Source of the DNA: DASPHG01 sp963849605
GTDB taxonomy: Bacteria; Actinomycetota; Thermoleophilia; Solirubrobacterales; Thermoleophilaceae
Reading direction: 5' to 3'
Assembly (NCBI GenBank): GCA_963849605.1
Contig: CAWKHX010000002.1
Span: 434,001-498,000 of the forward strand
Length of the DNA: 64,000 bases
Positions 25,192 to 37,181 of the stretch are shown here, piece after piece. Position 1 is the first letter of the stretch; every line of letters starts with the position of its first letter. A program made the translations under genes and the position numbers. The notes below the pieces were generated by a model. It saw nothing but the letters and a program-made list of their open reading frames with translations. It had not been told where the DNA came from and ran no database searches.

Positions 25192-26394
25192 ATGACGAAC
25201 GCCTGGATAGTCGACGCGCTCCGCACCCCGATCGGCCGCTACGGCGGCGAGCTGGCGACCGTGCGGCCGGACGACCTCGCGGCGCGGGTGATCGAAGCCG
25301 CGGTCGAGCGGAACGGGATCGACGGCTCGGCCGTCGAGGACGTCTACTTCGGCTGCACCAACGGCGCGGGCGAGGACAACCGCAACGTCGCCCGAATGGG
25401 CGCCCTGCTGGCCGGGCTGCCCGTCGAGGTGCCGGGCGTGACCGTCAACCGCCTATGCGCGTCCGGGCTCGAGGCGATCGCGCAGGGCGCGCGCTCGATC
25501 ATGACCGGCGACGGCGACATCCTGCTGGCGGGCGGGGTCGAGTCGATGACCAGGTCACCCTTCGTGATGCTGAAGCCCGACCGCGCGTTCCCCCGCGGCG
25601 AGCGCGAGCTGGTCGACACGACAATCGGCTGGCGGTTCGTCAACCCGCGGATGGAGGAGAACTACTCGACCGAGTCAATGGGCGGCACGGCCGAGAACGT
25701 CGCCGCGCGCTACGACGTCTCACGCGAGGACCAAGACGCTTTCGCCCTCGAGTCGCATCGACGCGCGATCGCCGCGCGCGAGGCCGGGAAGTTCGACGAG
25801 GAGATCGTCACCGTCGACGCGCCGCAGCCGAAGGGGCCGCCGGTGACCGTCCACTCCGACGAGGGGCCGCGCGCGGACACGACGCTCGAGAAGCTCGCAA
25901 AGCTCCGCCCGGCGTTCCGCGAGGGCGGCACCGTCACCGCGGGTAACTCCTCGCAGATCAACGACGGCGCGGCGTGCCTGGTGCTCGCCTCGGACGAGGG
26001 GCTCAAGCAGCTGGGCGACCCGCAGCCGCTCGCGCGCGTCGTGTCGGTCGGGGCCGCCGGGGTCGACCCCGCCTACATGGGCGTCGGCCCGGTGCCGGCG
26101 ATGCGGAAGGCGCTCGGCCGCGCCGGCGTGTCGGTCGAAGACCTCGACCTGGTCGAGCTGAACGAGGCTTTCGCGGCGCAGGTCCTCGCGTCGATGCGCG
26201 AGCTCGAGATCCCGCACGAGAAGCTGAACGTGAACGGCGGGGCGATCGCGCTCGGCCACCCGCTCGGCTGCTCGGGCGCGCGCCTCGTGACGACCCTGAC
26301 ATGGGAGATGCGCCGCCGCGGGGCCAAGCTGGGCGCAGCGACCATGTGCATCGGCGTCGGCCAAGGGCTGGCGATGGTCGTCGAGGCCGCCTAA
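25192..26394 (+). CDS. acetyl-CoA C-acyltransferase (thiolase)
   Basis: 400 aa, full thiolase length. The nucleophilic Cys is in TVNRLCASGLEAI, the His in NGGAIALGHPLGCSGAR and the second Cys in ATMCIGVGQGLAMV. GGVESMTRSPFVM is the usual signature. It is closest in style to PcaF/PaaJ beta-ketoadipyl-CoA thiolases but could be a general 3-ketoacyl-CoA thiolase. Other beta-oxidation-type enzymes are encoded at 27092-29733 and 46215-47009. A strong hairpin begins at its stop codon. Confidence 0.92.
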   Translation: MTNAWIVDALRTPIGRYGGELATVRPDDLAARVIEAAVERNGIDGSAVEDVYFGCTNGAGEDNRNVARMGALLAGLPVEVPGVTVNRLCASGLEAIAQGARSIMTGDGDILLAGGVESMTRSPFVMLKPDRAFPRGERELVDTTIGWRFVNPRMEENYSTESMGGTAENVAARYDVSREDQDAFALESHRRAIAAREAGKFDEEIVTVDAPQPKGPPVTVHSDEGPRADTTLEKLAKLRPAFREGGTVTAGNSSQINDGAACLVLASDEGLKQLGDPQPLARVVSVGAAGVDPAYMGVGPVPAMRKALGRAGVSVEDLDLVELNEAFAAQVLASMRELEIPHEKLNVNGGAIALGHPLGCSGARLVTTLTWEMRRRGAKLGAATMCIGVGQGLAMVVEAA

Positions 26395-26428
26395 AGGGGT
26401 CAGACCCTCCCCGGGGGTCTGACCCCTT
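26394..26428. terminator. palindromic hairpin after thiolase gene
   Basis: Perfect 14-base arms, AAGGGGTCAGACCC and its complement, around a 7-base loop, beginning at the last base of the thiolase stop. There is no T-run. The GGGGTCAGACC palindrome resembles dispersed REP-type repeats found in many high-GC genomes, so it may be both a repeat and a terminator. Confidence 0.6.
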
Positions 26429-26447
26429 CGGGTACGGTCGCTCGTGC

Positions 26448-26846
26448 ATGAGCACGAGCATCGAAGTCGTCAACCAGGCCTACCACGCGTTCAAGGCCCT
26501 CGATGCCGAGGCTCTGACCGCGCTCGCCGACCCGGAGATCGAGTTCGGCACCTCCGCGGCCGCCCCGGGCGGCACCTATCGCGGCCATACGGGCATCAGG
26601 CGCTACGTCAAGGAGATCGAGGGCGCGTTCGGTAGCCGCTGGGACGCCGAGGTAGAGCGGATCGCGGACGTCGGCGATGACCGCGTGATCCTGGTCGCGC
26701 GCATCTTCGGCCAGGGCAAGGCCGGGGAGCAGCTAGAGCTGCACGTCGCGCACGTCTGGGAGCTGAGGGACGGGAAGCTGCTGCGCGGCACCGTGTACCT
26801 CGACCCCGAGGCGGCGCTCGACGCGGTCGAAGCCGCGACGCGCTAG
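26448..26846 (+). CDS. SnoaL-like/NTF2-fold protein
   Basis: 132 aa from the ATG at 26448. The NTF2-like pattern is clear: VNQAYHAFKALDAEALTALA at the start, GTYRGHTGIRRYVKEIEGAF in the middle and LHVAHVWELRDGKLLRGTVY at the end. The family includes SnoaL cyclases and ketosteroid isomerases, but most members lack a known reaction. It sits just past the thiolase hairpin and overlaps the stop of a small convergent gene. Confidence 0.85.
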   Translation: MSTSIEVVNQAYHAFKALDAEALTALADPEIEFGTSAAAPGGTYRGHTGIRRYVKEIEGAFGSRWDAEVERIADVGDDRVILVARIFGQGKAGEQLELHVAHVWELRDGKLLRGTVYLDPEAALDAVEAATR

Positions 26847-27007
26847 GTCGGGATCTCGTCCGGGACCCGCTCGCGCTCGTCCTGGGTCAGCTCTTCCAGC
26901 GCAGTCAGGAAGTGCTCGAGCGCCTGTGCGCGCTCGAGGTCGCCGACGATGAAGGCCTGTTCGACGCAGGCCCACACCTGGTGCATGAGCTGTACTCGGT
27001 CCGTCAT
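26843..27007 (-). CDS. small hypothetical protein (54 aa)
   Basis: An intact 54-codon frame from the ATG at 27007 to TAG at 26843: starts MTDRVQLMHQVWACVEQA, continues GDLERAQALEHFLTALEELT and ends ERVPDEIPT. It looks helical and protein-like, and its stop overlaps the stop of the convergent SnoaL-like gene, the tight packing seen elsewhere here. GGAG lies about 13 bases upstream, a weak ribosome site. Function unknown. Confidence 0.55.
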   Translation of the reverse strand: MTDRVQLMHQVWACVEQAFIVGDLERAQALEHFLTALEELTQDERERVPDEIPT

Positions 27008-27091
27008 AGGAGGGCTTCTCCGAAGCTACACCCGTGATACCCGACTCGCAGCCCCAACCCTGCTGTTTGGCCGTATGTACGATGCCGCGTC

Positions 27092-28250
27092 TTGATCGAC
27101 TTCGAGCTCACCGACGAGCAGCGCCTGATCCGGGAGACCGCGCGGGATTTCGCCGACGGGGAGATCATCCCCGTGGCCCGGGATAACGACCGCAACGAGC
27201 GGTTCGACCTCGACCTGGTCAAGAAGATCGCCGACATGGGCTTCCTCGGGGCGATCGTCGCCGAGGAGTACGGCGGCCGCGGGCTCGACTACCTGACGTA
27301 CGGGCTGATCGTGGAGGAGATCGGGCGCGGCGACTCGTCCGCCCGCACCGTCGTCTCGGTCCAGACCTCGCTCGTCTGCAGCTCGATCGAGCGCTGGGGC
27401 ACCGAGGAGCAGAAGCACGAGTGGCTCCCGCGGCTGTGCTCGGGCGAGATCCTCGGCTGCTTCGGCCTGACCGAGCCGAACACGGGCTCCGACGCGGCGA
27501 ACCTCTCCACGCGCGCGAAGAAGATCGACGGCGGCTGGTCGATCTCCGGCCAGAAGCAGTGGATCTCGATGGGGAACTACGCAAAGGTCGCGCTCGTCTT
27601 CGCCCAGACCGAGCCGGAGAAGAAGCACAAGGGCCTCGCCGCCTTCCTCGTCCCCACCGACTCCGACGGGTTCTCCTCCAGCGAGATCCACGGCAAGCTC
27701 GGCCTGCGCGCGTCGGACACGGCGGAGCTGTCATTGGACGCGGTCGAGGTGCTCGGACGAAGCGTTGCTCGGCGAGATCGGCGACGGCTTCAAGGTCGCG
27801 ATGAGCGCACTCGACTCGGGCCGTTTCAGCGTGGCCGCAGGGTGCGTCGGGATCTGCCAGGGCTGCGTCGACGCGTCGGTCGAGTACTCGAAGCAGCGGA
27901 TCCAGTTCGACCGGCCGATCGCGAGCTTCCAGCTCGTGCAGGAGATGATCGCCGACATGGTCGTGGACACGCACGCGGCCCGGTCGCTCGTTTGGCAGGC
28001 CGGGTGGCTGAAGGACCAGAAGCGGCCGAACACGATGGAGACCTCGGTCGCGAAGCTCTTCGCCACCGAGGCTGCCGTGCGCTCCGCCAACAACGCGATC
28101 CAGGTTCATGGCGGCTCGGGCTACGTCGACGACTATCCCGTCGAGCGCTACCTGCGCGACGCGCGCGTCACGACCCTCTACGAAGGAACCTCGCAGATCC
28201 AGAAGCTCATCATCGGGCGCGCCGCGACCGGTGTGAACGCGATGACCTGA
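27092..28250 (+). pseudogene. acyl-CoA dehydrogenase, single frameshift
   Basis: The first frame starts at TTG 27092 (IDFELTDEQRLIRETARDFA) and runs through FGLTEPNTGSDAANL and WISMGNYAKVALVFA to SLDAVEVL. The second frame resumes at about 27753 (SDEALLGEIGDGFKVAMSAL), carries FDRPIASFQLVQEMIADM and QVHGGSGYVDDYPVERYLRD, and ends YEGTSQIQKLIIGRAATG at 28250. Together they make a normal FAD acyl-CoA dehydrogenase of about 385 aa, including the C-terminal YEGT catalytic Glu. One base inserted (or two lost) at about 27750-27753 breaks it. The intactness of both halves suggests a very recent lesion or an assembly indel. Confidence 0.88.
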
Positions 28251-28254
28251 GCCG

Positions 28255-31224
28255 GTGAGCGTGCCGAGCCGCCTGGGCGTCGTCGGCGCCGGCACGATGG
28301 GTGCCGGGATCGCTCAACTGGGCGCGCTCGCCGGAATCGAGACCCACGTGCACGATCCCGTCGCGGACGCGCTCGCGAACGGGATCGAGAAGACCCGCGC
28401 CAACCTCGCCAAGGGGGCCGAGCGCGGCCGATGGAGCGCCGACGATGCGGATGCCGCCTCCGGCCTCCTTCATCCCGCCCACTCGCTCGAGGAGCTCGCC
28501 GGCTGCGACTTCGTGATCGAGGCGGCGCCGGAGCGGCTCGAGCTCAAGCGCGAGCTGTTCGAGCGGCTGTCTGAGGCCTGCGGCGCGGGCACGGTCCTTG
28601 CGACCAACACGTCGTCGATCCCGGTCACCTTCCTGGCGACGGCCGCCGGCGAGCCGGCGAACGTCGTCGGGATGCACTTCTTCAACCCCGCGCCGCTGAT
28701 GCGGCTCGTCGAGGTGATCCCGGGCGTGGACTCGAGCGACGGCACGGTCGCAGCGGCCAGGGAGCTCGGCGAGGCGATGGGCAAACGGGTGATAGTGGCC
28801 GCCGACGGGCCGGGGTTCCTGGTCAACCGCTGCGGCCGGCCGTTCTACACCGAGGCACTGCGGCTGCTCCAGGAGCGCGTCGCGACCCACGAGCAGATCG
28901 ACCGGATCTGCCGGCTCGGCGGGGGCTTCAGGATGGGCCCGTTCGAGTTGATGGACATGGTGGGGATCGACGTCGGCTTCGAGGTCGCCAAGTCGTTCAA
29001 CGAGCTCAGCTTCGGCGAGCCGCGCTGGAAGCCGAACCCGATTCAGGAGCGCATGGCGCGTGGCGGCCGCCACGGCCGCAAGACCGGCCGCGGCTACTAC
29101 GACTACACGAGCGGCGAGCACCGGCCGCCCGACCCCGAGCCGCTCGAGCCCAGCGGTGGCGAGAACCGCGCGATCACGATCACCGGGAGCGGCCCGGTGG
29201 CCGACGGCCTGGCCGAGCGCGCGATCGCCGCCGGCTACGAGCTGCAGACCGAGCTAGGCGAGCCGGTCGAGGTCCGCGCCCTGGGCCAGCCGCCGATGCT
29301 CCTGTGCGCGGACCGCACCCTGCGCGCTTTCGGCAACCCGGAGGCGGTCGGCTTCCACGTCGTGCCGCCGATCGCGGACTCGCGGCTCGTCGAGCTCACG
29401 GGCACGCCCAACGAGCAGGTCGAGGCGCACTGGCACCGGCTCGGCTTCCACACCGAGTGGGTGGCGGACGCGCCCGGGCTCGTGCTCGGACGGATCGTCA
29501 CCCAGCTGGTCAACGAGGCGATGTTCGCGATCGGCGAAGGAGTCGGCTCAGCCGAGGACGTCGACGCCGGGCTCGAGCTCGGCCTGAACTATCCCCGCGG
29601 GGCACACGCCTGGGGTGAGGCGATCGGCCTCGACCGGGTGCTGGCCGCGCTCGAGGGACTTCAGGCCGAGCGGCGGGAGGAGCGTTATCGCCCGGCTCCG
29701 CTCCTGTGCACAGCGGAGCGTAAGCTCCGCAGCATGACTACCGCCACCGCCGCCCAGCTGTCCGAATCCGCCCGTTCGTTCGTAGAGCAGGGACCGCACA
29801 AGCTCCTCATCGGCGAGGACTGGGTCGAGTCCGCGTCCGGGGAGACGTTCGAGACGCTCGACCCGGCGACGGGCGAAGTGATCTGCGAGGTGGCGAAGGC
29901 CGGTGCCGAGGACGTCGACCGCGCCGTCAAGGCCGCCCAGGCCGCACTCGACGGCGCGTGGAGCCAGCTGCCGGCCGCCGGCCGCGAGGCGCTGATGCGC
30001 AAGCTCGCGGACCTCGTCGACGAGCACGCCGACGAGCTGGCCGAGCTCGAGTCGCTCGACAACGGCAAGCCCGTGACATTCGCGCGCGCCGTCGACGTCG
30101 CCGCCACGGCCGGGCACCTGCGCTACTACGCCGGCTGGCCGACGAAGATCGAGGGCGAGACGATCCCCGTCACCTGGCCGAATGCGTTCGTCTACACGCT
30201 CAAGGAGCCGGTCGGCGTCTGCGGCCAGATCATCCCGTGGAACTTCCCGCTGCTGATGGCGGCCTGGAAGATCGCGCCCGCGCTGGCCGCCGGCTGCACC
30301 GTCATCCTCAAGCCGGCCGAGCAGACCCCACTCACCGCGCTGCGCCTTGGCCAGCTCGCCCAGGAGGCGGGCTTCCCGCCGGGCGTCATCAACGTGCTCA
30401 CGGGCTTCGGGGACACCGGCGCCGCGATGGTCGACCACCCCGGGATCGCGAAGATCGCCTTCACGGGCTCGACCGAGGTCGGCCGCGAGATCGGGTCGAA
30501 GGCCGGCCGGATGCTCAAGCGGGTCACGCTCGAGCTCGGCGGCAAGAGCCCGAACATCATCATGCCCGACGCCGATCTCGAGGCCGCGATCAAGGGCTCG
30601 TTCATGGCGATCTACTTCAACACCGGCCAGGCCTGCAACGCCGGGTCGCGACTCTTCATCCACAAGGACCAGTACGACACCGTCGTGTCGGCGCTGGCCG
30701 AGGCCGCGAAGGGCGCGAACGTAGGCCCCGGGCTCGACAAGACGACTCAGTTCGGCCCGGTCGTGTCGCAGGACCAGTACGAGCGCGTGATGTCGTACAT
30801 CGAGAGCGGCCGCGAAGAGGGTGCCGAGGCGATCGCCGGTGGCAACGGAGACGGAAACGGCTCCGGTTACTTCATCAACCCGACGCTGTTCACCAACGTC
30901 TCGGACGACATGAAGATCGCGCGCGAGGAGATCTTCGGCCCCGTTCTCGTGGCGCTGCCCTACGACGACCTCGAGGAGGTCGCGCGGCGCGCGAACGCCA
31001 CCGACTACGGGCTCGCCGCGGGCGTCTGGACGCGTGACGTCGCAAACGCCCACAAGATGGCGCGGCTGCTGCAGGCCGGCAACGTGTACATCAACATGTA
31101 CGCGCCAGCCGACCCCGCGGCGCCTTTCGGCGGGTACAAGGCGTCAGGCATCGGCCGCGAGATGGGCCACGCGAACCTCGACGCGTACCTCGAGCTGAAG
31201 ACCGTCTGGACCAGCCTCACCTAG
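28255..31224 (+). CDS. 3-hydroxyacyl-CoA dehydrogenase fused in frame to aldehyde dehydrogenase
   Basis: An open frame of 989 codons from the GTG at 28255. Residues 1-493 form a two-lobed 3-hydroxyacyl-CoA dehydrogenase: NAD loop GVVGAGTMGAGIAQ, catalytic His in GMHFFNPAPLMRLVEVI, first C-terminal domain ending HGRKTGRGYYDY and a second one (NYPRGAHAWGEAIGLDRVL). The dehydrogenase part ends naturally at ERYRPAPLL. About 13 linker residues follow, encoded by DNA with a 7-base inverted repeat (29713-29730), then a complete aldehyde dehydrogenase beginning MTTATAAQ. The join looks like a gene boundary whose stop was lost. It lies four bases after the acyl-CoA dehydrogenase. Confidence 0.8.
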   Translation: MSVPSRLGVVGAGTMGAGIAQLGALAGIETHVHDPVADALANGIEKTRANLAKGAERGRWSADDADAASGLLHPAHSLEELAGCDFVIEAAPERLELKRELFERLSEACGAGTVLATNTSSIPVTFLATAAGEPANVVGMHFFNPAPLMRLVEVIPGVDSSDGTVAAARELGEAMGKRVIVAADGPGFLVNRCGRPFYTEALRLLQERVATHEQIDRICRLGGGFRMGPFELMDMVGIDVGFEVAKSFNELSFGEPRWKPNPIQERMARGGRHGRKTGRGYYDYTSGEHRPPDPEPLEPSGGENRAITITGSGPVADGLAERAIAAGYELQTELGEPVEVRALGQPPMLLCADRTLRAFGNPEAVGFHVVPPIADSRLVELTGTPNEQVEAHWHRLGFHTEWVADAPGLVLGRIVTQLVNEAMFAIGEGVGSAEDVDAGLELGLNYPRGAHAWGEAIGLDRVLAALEGLQAERREERYRPAPLLCTAERKLRSMTTATAAQLSESARSFVEQGPHKLLIGEDWVESASGETFETLDPATGEVICEVAKAGAEDVDRAVKAAQAALDGAWSQLPAAGREALMRKLADLVDEHADELAELESLDNGKPVTFARAVDVAATAGHLRYYAGWPTKIEGETIPVTWPNAFVYTLKEPVGVCGQIIPWNFPLLMAAWKIAPALAAGCTVILKPAEQTPLTALRLGQLAQEAGFPPGVINVLTGFGDTGAAMVDHPGIAKIAFTGSTEVGREIGSKAGRMLKRVTLELGGKSPNIIMPDADLEAAIKGSFMAIYFNTGQACNAGSRLFIHKDQYDTVVSALAEAAKGANVGPGLDKTTQFGPVVSQDQYERVMSYIESGREEGAEAIAGGNGDGNGSGYFINPTLFTNVSDDMKIAREEIFGPVLVALPYDDLEEVARRANATDYGLAAGVWTRDVANAHKMARLLQAGNVYINMYAPADPAAPFGGYKASGIGREMGHANLDAYLELKTVWTSLT
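29734..31224 (+). other. aldehyde dehydrogenase module, possible separate gene
   Basis: From the internal ATG at 29734 this is a full 496-aa NAD(P)-dependent aldehyde dehydrogenase. It has VGVCGQIIPWNFPLLM, the NAD loop AFTGSTEVGREIG, the general-base Glu in LELGGKSPNI and the catalytic Cys in NTGQACNAGSRLF; it ends FGGYKASGIGREMG and a short tail. It oxidises an unidentified aldehyde to acid. If translated alone it has no obvious Shine-Dalgarno, only GGAGC about 16 bases upstream. Its stop overlaps the GTG of the next gene. Confidence 0.8.
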
Positions 31225-31526
31225 TGGCGACCGCCGACCTGACCGTGCTCGCCCTCGGGCGGCCGCAGGCGAGCGCATCGGAGTACATCGCCGAGATTCA
31301 GCGGCGGCTTCAGCAGCAGGATCGCGTCGGCTTTCGCATGCACGCGATGGGCACGTCACTCGAGGGAACGACCGAGGACATCCTCGCGATCGTCGGCGAG
31401 CTCCACTCGGTGCCGTTCGAAATGGACGTCCCGCGCGTCTACACCGTGCTGAAGCTCGACGAGCGTCGCGACAAGCCCGACCAGACGCTCGACGACAAGG
31501 TCCGCTCGGTCGAGGAGCGGCTCTAG
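31224..31526 (+). CDS. MTH1187 family thiamine-binding protein
   Basis: 100 aa from the GTG at 31224, which shares one base with the preceding stop. ADLTVLALGRPQASASEYIA, FRMHAMGTSLEGTTEDILAI and the end LDDKVRSVEERL match the DUF77/YkoF-like family. Members bind thiamine or hydroxymethylpyrimidine; this one carries no transporter genes nearby. It overlaps the convergent SnoaL-like gene by four bases. Confidence 0.87.
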   Translation: MATADLTVLALGRPQASASEYIAEIQRRLQQQDRVGFRMHAMGTSLEGTTEDILAIVGELHSVPFEMDVPRVYTVLKLDERRDKPDQTLDDKVRSVEERL

Positions 31527-31915
31527 CCCGAGCCCGCCTCTACCGCTTGGTCCCAGTCCGGGTAGGCGGCGATTCCGATGACCTTCCCGTCGCGCAGCCG
31601 CATCAGCAGCGGCACCCGCATCTCGATCGGGATCCCGCTCTCGCGCCCGCTGCCGGTGATCAGCCCGCGCGCCGCGACTGCACCGGGACCGACATCGACC
31701 AACTCCTCCGCATCGAAGCGGAGGTCGTTCACGATCTCCTGGAACGAGTCGAAGTAGTGGCGCACGCCGTCGTGCCCGTCGTAGAAGTCAGGCTCGGCGG
31801 ACAGCTCGGGCGGCACCACGCCGTGGAAGTCCTCCGCGAACCAGGCAAGCGCGGCCTCGGTGCCCTCGCTGTTCAGGACATCAAGCATTTGCCGCACGAC
31901 CTCGGAGTCGTTCAT
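31523..31915 (-). CDS. SnoaL-like/NTF2-fold protein
   Basis: 130 aa. SEVVRQMLDVLNSEGTEAAL, FYDGHDGVRHYFDSFQEIV and MRLRDGKVIGIAAYPDWDQA give the NTF2-like fold pattern. Substrate and activity are unknown. It is the second such protein in the window (compare 26448-26846) but not a close paralogue. Its start overlaps the thioesterase stop by four bases. Confidence 0.83.
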   Translation of the reverse strand: MNDSEVVRQMLDVLNSEGTEAALAWFAEDFHGVVPPELSAEPDFYDGHDGVRHYFDSFQEIVNDLRFDAEELVDVGPGAVAARGLITGSGRESGIPIEMRVPLLMRLRDGKVIGIAAYPDWDQAVEAGSG

Positions 31916-32294
31916 CTCACTACCTCTACGAACAACGCCGACCCGGTGGCCACAACGCCGCCCTCACCGAGCGCCTCCGCGCTCGTCCAGATCTTCCGGC
32001 CCTCGCGGCGGTCGATCCGCGCCTCGAGCTCGATCCGGGTGTCGAGCGGCGCCGGCCCGTGAAGGTCCATCTCGAAGTGCGCTGTGAACGCGAGCGTCTG
32101 CTGGTGGACGCACAGCGACATCGCCTCGTCGAGCGCGGTCGCGACCACGCCTCCGTGCGCCATGCCGGGCGGGCCCTGGAGGTCGCGCGTCGGGGTGAAC
32201 CCGCCGCTGACGCTGCCGTCCTCGTGAAGGTCCAGGTCAAGGCCGAGCCCGGGCCCGGTCCCACACGCGAAGCAGCCGTCGTGGTGGCGGAGGG

Positions 32295-35080
<2,786 letters not shown>

Positions 35081-35084
<4 letters not shown>

Positions 35085-36172
35085 TGCAGCACCCCGTAGT
35101 TCATGCCTCCGTAGACGAAGGTCGGAACCACGGGCCACTGCCGCCGCCAGCTCTCCATCTCGGACGACGGGAAGACGTTGAAGAAGCGCGGGTCGTCGCG
35201 GTTCGCGTCCGCCAGGCACTTCTCCTTGACCATGGAGTCGTACTGGTCGATCGAGTCCTCGAGCGTGTTCGAGTTGAGGATGACCTCGCGGTTGAAGAAC
35301 TCCGCCTGCGCCTTCACGCCTGGGATCTTCGACAGGTGCGGATGCCAGTTGTCCGCACAGACGCCGTTCTCACTCGAGACCCACACGCCGTCCGGGGTAT
35401 TGATGCAGAGCGACTGGTTCCCGTCCGTGTGGCCGGGGGTCCAGACAAGCGCGACGCCGATCCCTAGCTCGACGTCGCCGTCGATCAGCACGAGGTTGTC
35501 GTCGATCACGTCGTCCATTCCGCCCGGCACGTACCAGGCCCACTGCATCGGGTGGAGCGACGCGAACGTGTCCACCTCCTTGCGCTGGCAGAGGAACTTC
35601 GCGTTGGGGAAGAACGGCTCCTTCGGCAGCGATTCGCCGTCGACGGGCTTCGTCGTCCCCATCAGCCGTCGCATGTCCTGCACGTGCAGGTGGTCGAACG
35701 AGACGTAGTCGACGTCCGCGGGGCTCAGGCCGGCCTTCGCGAGCGCCTCCCCCACGCTGTTGAAGTACTTCGCGCCGATCTTCTCGAACGTGTCGCCGTA
35801 CTTCTCGGCCAGCTGCGCGTAGAAGGGCGCCTCGCGTGAGCCCTCGGGCACGGTCGGCTCCCAGACGAGCGTCTTGGTGTCACCCGCGAAGTCCTCGAAC
35901 TGCACGACCACGAGCCGGTTGCGGATGTTGATGAACGGGTTGATCGCCTTTGCGGTCCCGCCGAACGCGAACTTCACCGGATAGCCCGCCGAGACGAGGT
36001 CGACGGTGCGCACCGCGCGGACCTGGCCCTGCTCCTTGAAACGGGCGCGGAACTCCTCGGCCGCGGTGCGGATCGCCTCGAGCCGACGGCCGCGCGGCCA
36101 GAGCGAATTGGCCTCGTCGAACTCGTGAAACGGCCTCAGGCCGACGGTCTCCGGGCTTTCGGTTACTGCCAT
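35081..36172 (-). CDS. metallo-beta-lactamase fold hydrolase
   Basis: 363 aa. The metal motif appears as VSFDHLHVQDMRRLMG (H-x-H-x2-D rather than the classic H-x-H-x-D-H), with TPGHTDGNQSLCI as the second metal motif and SENGVCADNWHPH further on. The first 90 residues include a separate N-terminal region (FGGTAKAINPFINIRNRLVV). Substrate unknown. It is coupled to aconitase by a four-base overlap, a neighbour not obviously explained by either activity. Confidence 0.82.
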
Positions 36173-36189
36173 AGCGTCATGCTAGCCAC

Positions 36190-37173
36190 GTGCGCGATCT
36201 CGCCTGCGTCATCCACGTCCACTCGACCTGGTCCGACGGAACCGGCACCGTGCCCCAGATCATGCGCGCCGCGGCCAAGGCGGGCGTGGACGTAGTGCTC
36301 CTGACCGACCACGACACGCTGGCGGCGCGCGACCACGGCCAGGAGGGCTGGCACGGCGACGTTCTTCTCCTGGTCGGCGAGGAGGTGACGCCGGACGAGA
36401 ATCACTACCTCGCCTTCGGAAATGACACCGTCATCCGCAAGAGCGGCCGGTCGCCTGCGGAGGTGTGCGAGGCGGTCGAGGCGCAGGGCGGGTTTGGCTT
36501 CGCAGCGCACCCCTTCTCGCAGGGGTCGAAGCTGTTCAAGCGGCGGGGTATCCCCTTCCGCGACCTCGACTGCGTCAAGGGACTCGAGCTCTGGAGCTTC
36601 GTGAACGACACGGGCCAGTCGATCGAGCGTTTGCGCGACGTCGTCAAGTTCCTCGCGACGCCCAACCGCTACGTCGACCACCCGCCCGCGCTGAACGTGC
36701 GCACCTGGGACGAGCTGTGTCGCAAGCGGCCCGTCGTCGCCATCGGCGGGCTCGACGCGCACCAAGTGGGGATCCGCGTCTGGCGATGGGTGCCGCTGCG
36801 GCTGATGTCCTACAAGCGCTCGTTTCGCCATATCCGGACGCACGTCCTGATCGACGGCGAGCCGAGCCGCGAGAGCGTCTTCACCGCGCTCCGCGAGGGG
36901 CGCTGCTACATCGCGATGGACTCGCTCGCGCCCGCGCGCGGGTTCACGTTCGAGGACGACGGCGGGACGCTCCGCATCCGCGTGCCGCGCGAGGCGCGGA
37001 TCCGCCTGCTGCGCGACGGCGAGGAGGTGGCGACCACGTTGGGAAGCACGCTCGACCACGCGGTGGACGGCCCGGGCGCCTACCGCGTCGAGGCGTATCT
37101 CCCTGCATATGGCCGGGAACGGACCTGGATCCTCAGCAACCCGATCTACGTCCGGTCGGGCCAACCGCTTTAA
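36190..37173 (+). CDS. PHP-domain phosphoesterase-like protein
   Basis: 327 aa from the GTG at 36190. PHP metal motifs are present: CVIHVHSTWSDG (H-x-H), VVLLTDHDTLAA (DHD), GFGFAAHPFSQ and VVAIGGLDAHQVG. The C-terminal 90 residues are beta-rich (IRLLRDGEEVATTLG, GAYRVEAYLPAYGRERTW), as in the PHP proteins that carry a CehA/McbA-type tail. Probably a metal-dependent phosphoesterase; substrate unknown. It is divergent from the metallo-beta-lactamase gene and nine bases upstream of the next gene. Confidence 0.86.
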   Translation: MRDLACVIHVHSTWSDGTGTVPQIMRAAAKAGVDVVLLTDHDTLAARDHGQEGWHGDVLLLVGEEVTPDENHYLAFGNDTVIRKSGRSPAEVCEAVEAQGGFGFAAHPFSQGSKLFKRRGIPFRDLDCVKGLELWSFVNDTGQSIERLRDVVKFLATPNRYVDHPPALNVRTWDELCRKRPVVAIGGLDAHQVGIRVWRWVPLRLMSYKRSFRHIRTHVLIDGEPSRESVFTALREGRCYIAMDSLAPARGFTFEDDGGTLRIRVPREARIRLLRDGEEVATTLGSTLDHAVDGPGAYRVEAYLPAYGRERTWILSNPIYVRSGQPL

Positions 37174-37181
37174 TCGCGCCA

